DNA of 64,000 bases from Psychrobacter immobilis (GCF_904846285.1 NZ_CAJHAD010000004.1:117469-181468); one strand, 5' to 3'; shown: positions 1 through 9,609, counted from the stretch's first letter. Notes: generated by a model from the sequence alone, not told the origin. A program made the numbers and translations.

Positions 1-561
1 GAGCAGCAAACCAGTCGGATTGCCATTGGCATCACGTTGAATCTGACCACCTGGCGGTTCTGGCGTGTCTTTGGTATAACCAACGGTACGCAGCGCTGCG
101 GCATTAAGTAGGGCGCGATCATATAAATGTAGAATAAAAACCGGCGTATCTGGTGAAATGGCGTTAATTTCGTCTAACGTTGGTAAGCGCTTTTCGACAA
201 ATTGATTTTCGGTAAAACCGCCAACGATACGTACCCACTGCGGCGAAGGTGTTTTATCCACTTGTGCCTTTAGCATAGACATGGCGTCTGCTAATGAGCG
301 TACCCCATCCCAGCGCAGCTCCATATTATAGTTGAGACCACCACGAATCACGTGCGTATGGTTGTCGAACAGACCCGGTATCACGCTACGACCATTGAGG
401 TTAATGACCTTGGTATTGGCACCAGCCAGTTCTCTGATGTCTTTGTCGTTACCAACAGCAATAAAGCGATCATCTTTAATCGCCACCGCACTAGCAGAAG
501 GTTTGGCGCGATCCAACGTCGTCATTTTGCCGTTATAATAAATAATGTCAGGGCTTGTCAT
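1..561 (-). CDS. Amidohydrolase family protein (YtcJ-like), 3' part cut by window edge
   Basis: Reading the minus strand from an ATG at 561 gives 187 open codons that run off the left edge, so only the N-terminal third is present. It begins MTSPDIIYYNGKMTTLD, and the metal-binding HxH motif is at H68 and H70 (DNHTHV), right after the small beta-sandwich strand NLNGRSVIPG. This is the arrangement of the amidohydrolase-3/YtcJ group of TIM-barrel metallohydrolases, whose members hydrolyse amide or imine bonds in small molecules. The substrate cannot be told. An AGGA Shine-Dalgarno lies 8 bases before the ATG. There is no signal peptide, so it is probably cytoplasmic. Confidence 0.85.
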   Translation of the reverse strand, partial: MTSPDIIYYNGKMTTLDRAKPSASAVAIKDDRFIAVGNDKDIRELAGANTKVINLNGRSVIPGLFDNHTHVIRGGLNYNMELRWDGVRSLADAMSMLKAQVDKTPSPQWVRIVGGFTENQFVEKRLPTLDEINAISPDTPVFILHLYDRALLNAAALRTVGYTKDTPEPPGGQIQRDANGNPTGLLL

Positions 562-706
562 AATATTATCCTAGTAAAGGTAAGAGAATTCCTTATCACA
601 GCAGTTGGCCTTTTTTGCCAGTAACAGCAAGTAAAGGCTTGAAGCTATCTTTAACGTACTATTGCTCAACATCGTGTTTTCCACAAAGCCACTTCTTAGC
701 GTCTTG

Positions 707-985
707 TCATTTTAAAAGCGATTCATCGTTTTTTATGTCTTTTGCAATCGATACGATTTTAGGGTGTCGAGTGGCAGGTGTGTCAATTGGCGTTGCTATC
801 TTCTCAGCGCTAAAAGGGTTGTCAGCAACCAGCTGCTTGCCAAACGGTATCATTTGTTCGCCTATTAACATTCCTAATAATCCAATCAATGCAGCGACAG
901 GTGGCGCAGGTGAGCGTACCTGTAGCACCCCATAAAGTAAGCCTGCAAGAATACCGACAACCAATGAGATAATATAAATTTTCAT
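707..985 (-). CDS. XapX domain (DUF1427) small membrane protein
   Basis: A 92-residue protein with two predicted membrane segments, near residues 4-22 and 28-46. The sequence between them, VRSPAPPVAALIGLLGMLIGEQ, is abbreviated here as the typical SPAPP...GLLGML signature of XapX proteins. The polar C-terminal tail (about 45 residues) is longer than the usual 55-65 residue family members. The function of the family is not established. It is often encoded near hydrolases and xanthosine or purine genes, and here it sits between an amidohydrolase and an isochorismatase-like hydrolase on the same strand. That suggests a small catabolic cluster, but this is inference. Confidence 0.75.
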   Translation of the reverse strand: MKIYIISLVVGILAGLLYGVLQVRSPAPPVAALIGLLGMLIGEQMIPFGKQLVADNPFSAEKIATPIDTPATRHPKIVSIAKDIKNDESLLK

Positions 986-1048
986 ATGCTTAACGTTTCT
1001 AATGAAGGGTTATAGCCTCTGATATCGGCTTAATCGGTTTTAATTTTT

Positions 1049-1132
1049 GCTTGGTTAAGACTTAGTTAAGTTCAAGCATAGTTAAGTAAAGGCTTTACTA
1101 AAAATTTGGACAAAATTAAGTCTTAACCAAGC
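1049..1132. repeat. 16-bp perfect inverted repeat in the xapX / hydrolase spacer
   Basis: GCTTGGTTAAGACTTA at 1049-1064 is repeated exactly as its reverse complement at 1117-1132, with 52 bases between. The spacer also holds GTTAAG-type half motifs (1065-1070 and 1081-1086). It lies between two minus-strand genes, upstream of the XapX start and just downstream of the hydrolase stop. No T-run follows either arm, so a long-loop operator or DNA-bending site is as likely as a terminator. Confidence 0.5.
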
Positions 1133-1161
1133 TGAGTTGCTATTAGTTTTTAAAACCAATA

Positions 1162-1863
1162 TTATTTTTTTAGCAGCGCAGGGTTCGGACCGATACTACC
1201 GATAGACTGAGCGCGGGCAGGGGCTTTATGTACCATCGTATATGCATAATCAACACCCATACCATAAGCACCAGAATGCTCTCTGACGATGTCCATCACC
1301 GCATCATAAGTGGCTTTATTGGCCCAATCACGTTGCCACTCTAATAGCACTTGTTGCCAAGTCACTGGAATCACGCCTGCTTGCATCATACGCTCCATCG
1401 CGTATTGGTGGGCTTCAACAGAAGTACCACCAGACGCATCCGCCACCATATAGATTTCATAATCAGTGTCTTGCATGCATGATAATGCAAAAGATAAGTT
1501 GCAGACCTCAGTCCATAGGCCAGATACCACGATTTTTTTACGACCATTGGCAGCATGTTTTGCCAAGGCATCACGGACGTTTTGATCATCCCAAGAGTTC
1601 ATTGAAGAACGCTCAAGGGTTTCATTTTCAGGAAAAACGCTTAGCAGTTCAGGAAAGGTATTACCAGAAAAGCTGGCTGTTTCAACCGCCGTGATAGTCG
1701 CCGGAATATTGAAAGTTTTAGCGGCTTTTGCTAAGCCAACGACGTTATTTTTTAAGCTTTGACGATCGATTGACTGTACGCCAAATGCCATCTGTGGCTG
1801 TTGATCAATAAAGATGATTTGGCTGTTTTGTGGGTTCAACAACTCTAGAAGATTCTTAGACAT
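1162..1863 (-). CDS. Isochorismatase-fold hydrolase, YcaC-like
   Basis: A 233-residue cysteine hydrolase of the isochorismatase-like superfamily, an alpha/beta fold. Candidate catalytic residues are D20 (IIFIDQQ), a basic residue R85 and the nucleophile C121 (GLWTEVCNLS). The spacing matches YcaC-type proteins, which have unknown physiological substrates, rather than nicotinamidases. The length is close to YcaC (about 208) plus a 25-residue tail. No signal peptide is seen. An AAAAGGAATG Shine-Dalgarno region precedes the ATG at 1863. It may be transcribed with the XapX gene downstream, although the inverted repeat between them argues for separate control. Confidence 0.85.
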   Translation of the reverse strand: MSKNLLELLNPQNSQIIFIDQQPQMAFGVQSIDRQSLKNNVVGLAKAAKTFNIPATITAVETASFSGNTFPELLSVFPENETLERSSMNSWDDQNVRDALAKHAANGRKKIVVSGLWTEVCNLSFALSCMQDTDYEIYMVADASGGTSVEAHQYAMERMMQAGVIPVTWQQVLLEWQRDWANKATYDAVMDIVREHSGAYGMGVDYAYTMVHKAPARAQSIGSIGPNPALLKK

Positions 1864-2024
1864 CTCGACATTCCTTTTAATGGGCTGAAGTTAACTACAC
1901 TTAATCATTGATAATTATCAATAAAGGTATATTAGCTGTTGATGGCAGGCGGATAAATAGCATTATTTACAAATGTAATTTCTCATTTAAAGAACAGTTC
2001 ATTATAAAAATATAAAGAAGCCAT

Positions 2025-2056
2025 AAAAAAACGCCATACTAACCAGCATGGCGTTT
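2025..2056 (-). terminator. Rho-independent terminator of the DUF1275 gene
   Basis: A 9-bp perfect stem, AAACGCCAT (2029-2037) with ATGGCGTTT (2048-2056), has a 10-base loop. On the minus strand it is followed by seven T residues. It lies about 110 bases past the stop codon of the gene at 2164-2907. Confidence 0.85.
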
Positions 2057-2163
2057 CTATTATTTGGACGATAAAATTATCAAGATTTTAGACGTTTTTA
2101 ATGATTTCTTTCGTAGGCTGCCACGTGCTCTTTAATAAGTGAAGAGTACAGTAAGGATATGTC

Positions 2164-2907
2164 TTAAGTACCAGTCGCTTCTTTTAATGTCTGCTTATCA
2201 CGCATTTTTATCGCTGCATATAGCACTGACAGGATAAAGGGTGCAATCGCCCATAAACCAATGTAGATATATAGCACGGCGCCAACAAATGCGCCTATCG
2301 TAAAGCTGGCTACCAAGGTAAAGCTGTGTCTGAGGCTGTCCATATTGCAATTGTTGCGGTCGAAGACATAATCTGATAAATCAATACCTAGCTGCGTGGT
2401 ATTACCCGTCATCAAAAGCGTTGGTTTCATTTTACCCATCACACTTTTGCCAGCGGTATTACGAATCGCAAAGGCGGTCAAACCTAAGAAACCGGTAAAG
2501 GCGACCTCTAATGTACCTGCCTGCTCAAAAGGTCCAAAGTAAACAGCAGAGGCTAAGAAAGCCAATAAAAATATCACCTCAGCGAACAGTAAGTTACTTA
2601 AAATGGGCTTATTGGCACTGGTGATATTGATCATACGTTTGGTTATAATCACGGTAATCAAAAATACCGGCAATGCGCCGAGTTTGACCCATAAACCATC
2701 GCCGCCTTTGACCAAGCCACCACCAGCCATCACCAAGTTACCTGTGACGTGGTTGGTAAAGAAGCCGAGTAGGCCGATAAAACCAATGGTATCAATTGCG
2801 CCGCCCACGGTAGTCAACATGACTGGAATCTGATAGCGCTGCCAAAATGTGAGCTTCGCCGCTGAGTCTTTGTCTTTCATGCTATCGTTTGCCTCTGGAT
2901 TAGCCAT
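2164..2907 (-). CDS. DUF1275 (YoaK-family) membrane protein
   Basis: A 247-residue inner-membrane protein with about six hydrophobic segments. The family signature GGAIDTIGFIGLLGFFTNH followed by VTGN lies near residues 36-60 and matches DUF1275/YoaK proteins, whose function is unknown. A later LLMTGNTTQLG motif is also typical of the family. The first 20 residues are polar and cytoplasmic. An AGGAGAACGGC region directly precedes the ATG at 2907, giving strong translation. It is a single-gene unit with its own terminator. Some members have been proposed to be small-molecule transporters, but nothing here identifies a substrate. Confidence 0.85.
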   Translation of the reverse strand: MANPEANDSMKDKDSAAKLTFWQRYQIPVMLTTVGGAIDTIGFIGLLGFFTNHVTGNLVMAGGGLVKGGDGLWVKLGALPVFLITVIITKRMINITSANKPILSNLLFAEVIFLLAFLASAVYFGPFEQAGTLEVAFTGFLGLTAFAIRNTAGKSVMGKMKPTLLMTGNTTQLGIDLSDYVFDRNNCNMDSLRHSFTLVASFTIGAFVGAVLYIYIGLWAIAPFILSVLYAAIKMRDKQTLKEATGT

Positions 2908-3285
2908 GCCGTTCTCCTATAAAGTTGCTCTATTTACTGACGGATTTCTATCAACTTTGATGGTCTTAACTTATCTGTCAGATGCTCAGCAATATGGCTA
3001 TCAAGTGAGCCAATGCGCCGCTACTTAATAGGTTGGGTCTTTAGTAGCAGGACCATAAGTTGTACACATAGTAAAGGGTCAGCTTAATGAGATAAATAAC
3101 CGTTATTGCAAATATAAGTTCTGATTTAGATAACAATCATAAAATAGGCTAGATGAAAGTAAGTAAAAAGGTATTAAAGGAATTTTGGCAAAACTTCATA
3201 GAATAAAGTTGTATAGATATCAAATAAGTCAGATTAGGCGAGAGAAGGTAGGGTTTTACAGTGTAATAGTATTGATTTAGCCATT
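2908..3285. other. Gene-free spacer upstream of the DUF1275 gene
   Basis: This AT-rich stretch should hold the minus-strand promoter of the DUF1275 gene. I see no convincing ORF, repeat or RNA in it beyond the terminator that begins at 3286. Confidence 0.5.
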
Positions 3286-3317
3286 AAAAAAACCGATCTG
3301 TTAGCAGACCGGTTTTT
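3286..3317 (-). terminator. Terminator of the 3398-4099 lipoprotein gene
   Basis: Arms AAAAACCGATCTG (3288-3300) and CAGACCGGTTTTT (3305-3317) pair with one mismatch around a 4-base loop. Read on the minus strand they end in a T-run. The T-rich second arm means it may also work in the other direction. Confidence 0.85.
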
Positions 3318-3397
3318 AAGTATGATTATATTTATAGGTATGTTTATGCTTATATTCGAATGATAATTATTCGAGATAGCTTTTAAGTGCGAGATAT

Positions 3398-4099
3398 TTA
3401 GCGACTGGTAAAGGTGATGGTCTTAGCGCCATTAGTAGATGGCTGGCTAATCGTTACTTTGCTGTCTAAAATATCGCCGCGCGCATCGATTTTATAGCAT
3501 TCTGACGAGCTGCCATTAGGATCGTTACTGAGTAGTAAGTTAGCTGAAGTCTCTATACAAAACCACGCGGTATTATTACTGTCTCTTGTTAAAGACCAAT
3601 CCTGGTTATAGGTGCCTATTTTTTGACGCATACTTCTATCAGCATAGACGTCCTCTTTAATCAATTTGCTAGAGGAGCCAACCGTTGTCATTTTGGGAAT
3701 GGTCGTGGTCTGATTCGACAGTGAATACTTACCTGAGCTATCAGTAAAGCCATGGAATACCAATGGATTAAGGGTAAAGTAGTTAATGGCGACTGATTGA
3801 TCAGTGACTTGATTGTTGACTTTGTTGATGGTATTTACTTCAGCGCCTTGTACTTGTTTATTATTAAATACCATGCTGCCTTTGGGCGTGACTTTGATAT
3901 CAGCAGATGCCGTTTGATTGCCGACGTTCGCCACTAAGCTTTGACTGCGAGCTTTGGTATAGATATTGAGCATGGTCGCTTCAACGGGATATTGAGTGAC
4001 AATATTGTTTGAATTGCCCGTTGTGGTGCCGCCTTTCATACCGCCCGCACAAGCGCTTAAGCCTACTGATACAGCGACAAGTAATCCTAATTTTTTCAT
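3398..4099 (-). CDS. Putative outer-membrane lipoprotein of unknown function
   Basis: A 233-residue protein with a lipoprotein signal peptide: MKKLGLLVAVSVG followed by the lipobox LSAC, cleavage before C17. It then has a Gly/Thr/Asn-rich linker. The mature part is rich in Asn, Thr and Ser and predicted to be mostly beta-strand. It contains two further Cys residues in the last third (FCIET and SECYK) that could form a disulphide. I do not recognise the family. A GAGGAAATAAACC Shine-Dalgarno precedes the ATG. It is monocistronic, with a clear terminator downstream. Confidence 0.7.
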   Translation of the reverse strand: MKKLGLLVAVSVGLSACAGGMKGGTTTGNSNNIVTQYPVEATMLNIYTKARSQSLVANVGNQTASADIKVTPKGSMVFNNKQVQGAEVNTINKVNNQVTDQSVAINYFTLNPLVFHGFTDSSGKYSLSNQTTTIPKMTTVGSSSKLIKEDVYADRSMRQKIGTYNQDWSLTRDSNNTAWFCIETSANLLLSNDPNGSSSECYKIDARGDILDSKVTISQPSTNGAKTITFTSR

Positions 4100-4277
4100 G
4101 GTTTATTTCCTCGATTTATTTAACCGCAATTTATTTAATAAGTTATAGACCTATCTACTATAGTCGAATTTTTAAACGATAACATCTGCTATGTATGCCT
4201 GTGCCTGCTATCCTTACATCATTATAACAACCGATTATTTTGTAGAAATTTATTGTATAAATGAGCGGTAAAAATAC

Positions 4278-4417
4278 CTATAGTCAAAACATCCTAAAAA
4301 CGCTACGGTATTGCTGATATCAATTTTTTGTAGCCTCTATCTGCGCAGGCACAGCAAGCAAGAAAAATTGATATCAGTAGTGCGTGATGTATCGATATTG
4401 CTTTTCACTGACTATAG
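4278..4417. repeat. 140-bp palindromic repeat (MITE-like), copy 1
   Basis: The element is bounded by 9-bp terminal inverted repeats CTATAGTCA (4278-4286) and TGACTATAG (4409-4417). It has a 15-bp inner inverted repeat, CTGATATCAATTTTT (4314-4328) with AAAAATTGATATCAG (4363-4377). A second 140-bp copy in reverse orientation lies at 63626-63765, with most positions conserved. It encodes no protein. It lies upstream of the bestrophin gene and fits a non-autonomous mobile or REP-type element. Confidence 0.85.
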
Positions 4418-4534
4418 CCAATTAAAAAATCATAAATAATTGTTTTTGCTGCTCATACTTCCTTAGTCTGTTATCATTTCGACCTGCAAAAATGACAGTT
4501 ATCTTCTATAAGCACCATTCGTTAGGACGCTAAA

Positions 4535-5515
4535 ATGATCGTCAAGCAAAAGCCAAGCGCCATCAAACTGCTTTTTACCTTACGTGGCTCCATTCTGCCA
4601 AAGGTCTATCCGCAGATTTTGCTCATTAGTCTGATTAGTGCCTTTATCACCAATATCCAGCATGGATTTCCCAGTTCTTTTTCTTCTTATAGCGTTGCGC
4701 CATTTACCTTGCTTGGGATTGCGTTATCGTTGTTTTTAGGCTTTCGTAACAATGCCAGTTATCAACGCTGGTGGGAAGCTCGAGGGCTGTGGGGTCAATT
4801 GGTTTATGATACGCGCAGCTTTACCCGCCAAGTGCTGTCTTATATAGGTGATGAGAGTAAAGAGGGTCAAGATAGTAAGGAAGAGCGAGAAAACGAAGAA
4901 GGAAGAGAAAGTGAGAAAGGGCGCGATAGCCAACGCCGATTGGTGTATCTGAGCATCGCTTTTACCCATGCCTTACGCCACCGACTGCGTGACAGCTCGC
5001 CTTGGCAAGATGTCGAGCGTTTTGTCGAACCTATCCATCATGCCAGTATGCAGCAAGCACAAAATTTGCCGGATTATCTGCTGCGTTTGCTCGGTAAGGA
5101 GCTTGGATATTGTCGGCGGCAGCGTTTGACCTCAGAGCATATGGTGCAAAATATGGATGAGCGCCTAAATTCGATGACGGTGGTTTTATCGGCTTGCGAG
5201 CGTATCTATAGCACACCATTGCCGTTTGCTTATACGCTATTGGTGCATCGCACGACATATCTATATTGCTTTATGCTGCCTTTTGGTTTGGTTTCTTCTT
5301 TAGGCTGGGTGACGCCGCTAATTTGCGGCGTCATTGCTTATACCTTTTTTGGTTTGGATGCGTTGAGTGAAGAGTTGGAAGAGCCTTTTGGTTTGGCTGC
5401 CAACCAATTACCACTGACGGCTTTATCACGTAATATCGAGATTAATTTGCTAGAAGCCTTGGGCGAAACTGAGCTGCCACCTAATATCATCGCTAAAAAT
5501 GGCTATTTGCAATAA
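4535..5515 (+). CDS. Bestrophin-family (RFP-TM / YneE-like) anion channel
   Basis: A 326-residue membrane protein of the bacterial bestrophin group, pentameric anion or ion channels of the inner membrane. Features seen: two N-terminal membrane segments, the conserved LGFRNNASYQRWWEARGLWG region near residues 68-88, and a C-terminal pair of hydrophobic segments ending in the GLDALSEELEEPFG motif near residues 278-292, which forms the channel neck region in homologues. A highly charged 30-residue insertion (about residues 106-136, rich in Glu, Lys, Arg and Ser) sits between the first and second helical hairpins. It makes the protein longer than the roughly 300-residue norm. It is a single gene, preceded by the 140-bp repeat and followed by a terminator. 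Confidence 0.88.
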   Translation: MIVKQKPSAIKLLFTLRGSILPKVYPQILLISLISAFITNIQHGFPSSFSSYSVAPFTLLGIALSLFLGFRNNASYQRWWEARGLWGQLVYDTRSFTRQVLSYIGDESKEGQDSKEERENEEGRESEKGRDSQRRLVYLSIAFTHALRHRLRDSSPWQDVERFVEPIHHASMQQAQNLPDYLLRLLGKELGYCRRQRLTSEHMVQNMDERLNSMTVVLSACERIYSTPLPFAYTLLVHRTTYLYCFMLPFGLVSSLGWVTPLICGVIAYTFFGLDALSEELEEPFGLAANQLPLTALSRNIEINLLEALGETELPPNIIAKNGYLQ

Positions 5516-5574
5516 GCTATTTTCGACCAATTATCTGTCATAAATAGCGGCTGCGGCAGCATAATATATGCCAT

Positions 5575-5605
5575 AAAAAAACCACTCGATTGAGCGGTCT
5601 TTTTC
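5575..5605 (+). terminator. Bidirectional terminator after the bestrophin gene
   Basis: A stem of ACCACTC (5581-5587) and GAGCGGT (5592-5598), one mismatch and 4-base loop, is flanked by an A-run upstream and a T-run downstream. It can therefore stop transcripts from either side. Confidence 0.75.
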
Positions 5606-5628
5606 ATTTTACATTGTCATCATTACTG

Positions 5629-5748
5629 TTAAATGCCGTTTAAAAAGGTTAATAGCGTTTGTTGTTGCGTGGCAGGTAATTGCTTAAAGCGTGTGCAGGC
5701 TTGAGTTAATCGTCTTCCAGCCAAAGAAATAAAGACCTTAACAAGCCC
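5629..5748 (-). pseudogene. Possible C-terminal gene remnant downstream of phoU
   Basis: On the minus strand an open stretch of 39 codons between an upstream TGA and a TAA at 5629-5631 has no start codon. It reads like a protein C-terminus, ending ...RFKQLPATQQQTLLTFLNGI. The tail resembles those of di-haem cytochrome/thiol oxidoreductase proteins, but the similarity is by eye only and weak. It could be chance. Confidence 0.25.
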
Positions 5749-5786
5749 TCAATTCAATCGACAGTCATCTAAATGGCTTCAGCAAG

Positions 5787-6527
5787 CTATTTACTATGAT
5801 TGCTCATACTAGCATCAGTTGTTTGCTGGACGATTTGTTCGACTTGTATAAAATCTGTATGCCGCACATCTTTGCCGCTGGTGCAAAAGATAACCAGCTC
5901 AGCAACGTTTTTAGCGTGATCGCCCACCCGTTCTAGGGCGCGTAATACCCAAAGTATGTTAATCACTTTGGACACATGGCGGCTGTCTTCCATAATATAG
6001 GTCATCAAGGCTCGAGTGGCAGATTGGTACTCTTCATTAACCGCTGTATCACTTTGCAATACCGAAAACGCTTGCTGAGGATTCATATGCGAAAAGGCGT
6101 TAATCGCATCAAGCAGCATCAGGCGCACCTGATTGGATAAATGCTGAACCTCTGAATAGCCTCTTGGTGAGGCCCCATCTTCAATCAATTTACAGGCCAT
6201 ACGGGCAATTTTTTCTGCTTCATCGCCCACACGTTCAAAGTCAACAATACCTTTACTAAGCGCCATGACTAAGCGCAAATCATTGGCGGCTGGCTGGCGC
6301 TTGGCGACTAATAAAATGATTTGTTCGTCGATTTTAATCTCTAGCTGATTGATCAGATGGTCATCTTCAATCACTTTTTTTGCGGTCGCCTCATCTGCGG
6401 CTATCAAGGCGCGTGTCGCAACCATGACTTGCTCTGCTGCCATATGACCCATTTGCATAAACAGCTCAATCACGTCATGTAAGTCATTATCAAAACTCTT
6501 TGATAAATGCTTTGCCGTTATCGCCAT
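5787..6527 (-). CDS. phoU: Phosphate-specific transport system accessory protein PhoU
   Basis: A 246-residue cytoplasmic helical-bundle protein made of two PhoU repeats. Each repeat shows the metal-binding acidic pattern (FERVGDEAEKIA near residues 75-86 and LERVGDHAKNVAE near residues 192-204). PhoU links the Pst transporter to PhoR, keeping PhoR in its repressing state when phosphate is plentiful. The open frame extends 32 codons further upstream, but a strong AAGGAGG lies 6 bases before the ATG at 6527, so that start is chosen. It is the last gene of the pstSCAB-phoU run. Confidence 0.95.
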   Translation of the reverse strand: MAITAKHLSKSFDNDLHDVIELFMQMGHMAAEQVMVATRALIAADEATAKKVIEDDHLINQLEIKIDEQIILLVAKRQPAANDLRLVMALSKGIVDFERVGDEAEKIARMACKLIEDGASPRGYSEVQHLSNQVRLMLLDAINAFSHMNPQQAFSVLQSDTAVNEEYQSATRALMTYIMEDSRHVSKVINILWVLRALERVGDHAKNVAELVIFCTSGKDVRHTDFIQVEQIVQQTTDASMSNHSK

Positions 6528-6644
6528 GCTTACCTCCTTAATCGAATCAGTCTTAATCGTATTGGTGTTGCTCATAAAAATATTGCCAAAATGAGTAGCG
6601 TGATAAATGACCACTACAAACAACTTCTCTAAATAAATAGCAAA

Positions 6645-7571
6645 TTAGCCATAACGACCGGTAATATAATCTTCAGTCGCTTTTTGTGCTGGGTTGGTGA
6701 ATATTTGATCTGTTTCACCCATTTCTACCATGTCTCCCAAATACATATAAGCGGTGTAGTCAGAGACGCGCGCGGCCTGCTGCATATTGTGGGTGACGAT
6801 AGCAATGGTATAGTCGTTTTTTAAATCGGTAATCAAATCTTCAATCGCGCCAGTAGAGATGGGGTCGAGCGCTGACGTTGGCTCATCTAATAGCAAGACT
6901 TCAGGTTTCGTTGCTACTCCGCGGGCAATACAAAGTCGCTGCTGTTGACCGCCAGATAATGACAATCCTGACGCTTTAAGTTTATCTTTGACTTCCAGCC
7001 ATAACGCTGCTTTTTTGAGTGCCCACTCGACACGTTCATCCATCTCTGCTTTGCTCAGCTTTTCATAGAGACGGACGCCAAATGCGACGTTGTCATAAAT
7101 GGACATCGGGAAGGGTGTGGGTTTTTGAAAGACCATACCGACACGCGCACGCAGCAAATTGACATCCATGTCTTTGGCCAAAATATTTTGGCCATCAAGG
7201 GTAATTTGACCTTCAGCATGCATACTCGGATACAAGTCATACATACGGTTAAAGGTACGTAGCAGCGTTGATTTACCGCAGCCTGAGGGACCAATAAAAG
7301 CGGTAACCTTTTTTTCTGGAATATCGATATTGATGTTTTTTAACGCTTGAAAATCACCATAATAAAAGTCCAAATCACGAATGGTAATCTTGGCAGGTGG
7401 CATGTTGTCGGGCATGTCTGCCATGGTTTGCTTGATAAGATGGTCGATATCTGGCTGTTTATGCTGACCATGATTAAACATAGCGTCATCCAGTAAACGG
7501 CGTTTGCTGCTGGTATCTGTCATCGGCTTAGTCGCTTTTCTCTCTAATACATCAGTCATAATGGTATCCAT
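6645..7571 (-). CDS. pstB: Phosphate ABC transporter ATP-binding protein PstB
   Basis: The ATPase subunit of the high-affinity phosphate importer, peripheral on the inner face of the inner membrane. Walker A is GPSGCGKST, the signature is LSGGQQQR, Walker B is [12 protein letters not shown], and the switch His is in THNMQQA. The domain starts at [11 protein letters not shown], so about 65 residues precede it, more than in E. coli PstB (257 aa). The frame is open up to 7661, overlapping pstA by 23 bases. The starts at 7571 (MDTIMTD) or 7559 (MTDVLER) avoid that overlap, but no strong Shine-Dalgarno decides between them. The polar N-terminal extension is Moraxellaceae-like as far as I recall. 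Confidence 0.93.
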   Translation of the reverse strand: MDTIMTDVLERKATKPMTDTSSKRRLLDDAMFNHGQHKQPDIDHLIKQTMADMPDNMPPAKITIRDLDFYYGDFQALKNINIDIPEKKVTAFIGPSGCGKSTLLRTFNRMYDLYPSMHAEGQITLDGQNILAKDMDVNLLRARVGMVFQKPTPFPMSIYDNVAFGVRLYEKLSKAEMDERVEWALKKAALWLEVKDKLKASGLSLSGGQQQRLCIARGVATKPEVLLLDEPTSALDPISTGAIEDLITDLKNDYTIAIVTHNMQQAARVSDYTAYMYLGDMVEMGETDQIFTNPAQKATEDYITGRYG

Positions 7572-7638
7572 CTGTTTTAAAGTTTTGTTAAATGGGGGTG
7601 TTTTTTTTGCTATTAGCTGTGCGTTTGTTAGCCTTAAA

Positions 7639-8553
7639 TTATCTGCTATGGTCTTTGCCACCGATAAAGCGTGCGGCGATATTTAAGAATAATACTGTCG
7701 CGGTAATGAGTAGCGCCGCCGCCCAAGCCAGTGCATGCCAGTTGTCATAAGGGCTCATGGCAAACTGATAAATCGTATTGGGTAAGTTGGCCATCGGTTG
7801 GCTCATATCGGTACTAAAGTATTGGTTGTTTAGCGCGGTAAATAGCAAGGGCGCGGTCTCACCGGTAATACGAGCAAAAGCAAGCAGCACACCGGTGGTC
7901 AGACCTGCTTTGGCGGCTTTCAGTGTCACGGTACTGACTAGCTTCCATTTTGGTGTGCCGAGTGCGTAAGCAGCTTCGCGCAGGGTATTAGGCACTAGGT
8001 TTAGCATATTTTCCGTCGTACGCACGACAATAGGAATCACAATCAGCGCCAATGCCAAAGCACCGGCCCAACCCGAAAAGCTCTGTCCTTTGACCATCAA
8101 GGCATAAATAAACAGACCAATCACGATGGAGGGGGCCGACAGTAAAATATCATTTAAAAATCGGGTGACTTTACCCAGCATACTGCCATGTGAAAACTCT
8201 GCTAAATAAATGCCAGCCATCATGCCGATTGGTGCACCAATCGCCAAGCCCGAAAAAGCCAACATCACTGAGCCAACAATGGCATTGCGTAGACCGCCTT
8301 CGCCCATCGGTGGCGGGGTATCTGCCATAAAGACAGGCATCTCAATTAAACCTTGAAAGCCTTCAACAAACAGCGTAATCAAAATCCAAATCAGCCAAAA
8401 CAAACCAAATACAATCGCTGATAAGGCAAACCCAAGTCCCAATCTATTGATAAAACGGCGCTTGTTATACAGTCGCTTGTTGTAGCGATCTTCAAAGCGT
8501 ACAGAAGGCTGGCTTGGCTGCGTAGTTTGAGTAGTGACTGGTGCTAAAGTCAT
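7639..8553 (-). CDS. pstA: Phosphate ABC transporter permease PstA
   Basis: A 304-residue inner-membrane permease with six predicted membrane segments. The first follows a basic cytoplasmic tail ([17 protein letters not shown]). The EAA loop that docks onto the ATPase is visible as [17 protein letters not shown] near residues 188-204. With PstC it forms the phosphate channel. It lies between pstC (105-bp spacer) and pstB on the minus strand. The spacer to pstC contains no obvious terminator, so cotranscription with pstS and pstC is likely. Confidence 0.95.
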   Translation of the reverse strand: MTLAPVTTQTTQPSQPSVRFEDRYNKRLYNKRRFINRLGLGFALSAIVFGLFWLIWILITLFVEGFQGLIEMPVFMADTPPPMGEGGLRNAIVGSVMLAFSGLAIGAPIGMMAGIYLAEFSHGSMLGKVTRFLNDILLSAPSIVIGLFIYALMVKGQSFSGWAGALALALIVIPIVVRTTENMLNLVPNTLREAAYALGTPKWKLVSTVTLKAAKAGLTTGVLLAFARITGETAPLLFTALNNQYFSTDMSQPMANLPNTIYQFAMSPYDNWHALAWAAALLITATVLFLNIAARFIGGKDHSR

Positions 8554-8658
8554 GAAGTGTTTGTCCTTCTTAGGTCAAATAATGGCGGCAAATAGCGTGT
8601 TTTAGTTTGTTTAGGCTTGTTTTTATTTGCTTTGTTGGCTATTTAAAATAGGGTGTTT

Positions 8659-9609
8659 TTAATTGCCTGCTTTTTGGTCAATACGCATGAGCATCAGCTT
8701 AGATATTGATAGAACAATAAAGGTGATCACAAACAGTATTAACCCTAAATGTAGTAATGAGGCTAAATGCAACTCACTTGACGCTTCAGCAAATTCGTTG
8801 GCCAGCGCTGAAGTAATGGTCACCCCAGATGTGAATAGACTTGGGCTGATATTAAAGGCATTACCAATCAAGAAGGTAACGGCCATTGTTTCGCCAAGTG
8901 CTCGACCAAGACCTAAAATCACGCCACCAACCACGCCTGCTTTGGTATAAGGCAAGATGATTTTAAACATCACCTCCCACGTAGTGGCGCCCATGCCGTA
9001 TGCGGATTCTTTTAGCAGGTCTGGCACCACAGAGAAAACATCGCGCATGGTGGCAGCAATAAAGGGAATAATCATAATCGCCAGTATTAACGAGGCAGTA
9101 AACATCCCCAATCCCATCGGGGCACCGGTAAAAACCTTACCAATAATAGGTAGAGGACCAATATTTTCAATAAACCAAGGCTGAATATGATCGCCAAAAA
9201 ACGGTGCAAAGACAAACAAGCCCCACATGCCATAGATGATAGAAGGGATACCTGCCAGCAGCTCGATAGCAATTCCCAGTGGCTTTTTCAGAAAATTGGG
9301 GCAAAGTTCCGTTAGAAAGATAGCAATCCCAAAGCTGACTGGCACGGCAATACAGATAGCGATAAGAGAGGTGACCACCGTCCCATAAATGGGTGCAAGC
9401 GCACCGTATTGATCGTTCACCGTATCCCAGTTATTGCTGGTATAAAATCCCAAACCAAACTTAGTGATACTTGGCCACGCACCGACAATTAATGACAGCA
9501 TGATGCCGCCAAGCGACAAGAGCACCAATATTGCAAATGCTTTGGTGGCATTGACAAAAACCGCGTCAAAGCGTTTTTGTTTTGCCAGTTGGGATTTTAG
9601 GTCTGCCAT
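8659..9609 (-). CDS. pstC: Phosphate ABC transporter permease PstC
   Basis: A 316-residue inner-membrane permease with six predicted segments and the family signature [19 protein letters not shown] near residues 118-136. The EAA-type coupling loop is [18 protein letters not shown] near residues 205-222. It pairs with PstA to form the membrane part of the phosphate importer. It lies 218 bp downstream of pstS, a longer gap than usual. Internal promoter activity is possible, but no terminator was recognised there. Confidence 0.95.
   Translation of the reverse strand: MADLKSQLAKQKRFDAVFVNATKAFAILVLLSLGGIMLSLIVGAWPSITKFGLGFYTSNNWDTVNDQYGALAPIYGTVVTSLIAICIAVPVSFGIAIFLTELCPNFLKKPLGIAIELLAGIPSIIYGMWGLFVFAPFFGDHIQPWFIENIGPLPIIGKVFTGAPMGLGMFTASLILAIMIIPFIAATMRDVFSVVPDLLKESAYGMGATTWEVMFKIILPYTKAGVVGGVILGLGRALGETMAVTFLIGNAFNISPSLFTSGVTITSALANEFAEASSELHLASLLHLGLILFVITFIVLSISKLMLMRIDQKAGN

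Noticed and set aside
332..935. Plus-strand ORFs over the amidohydrolase and XapX genes
   Set aside because: They are antisense frames of better supported minus-strand genes and show no family motif.
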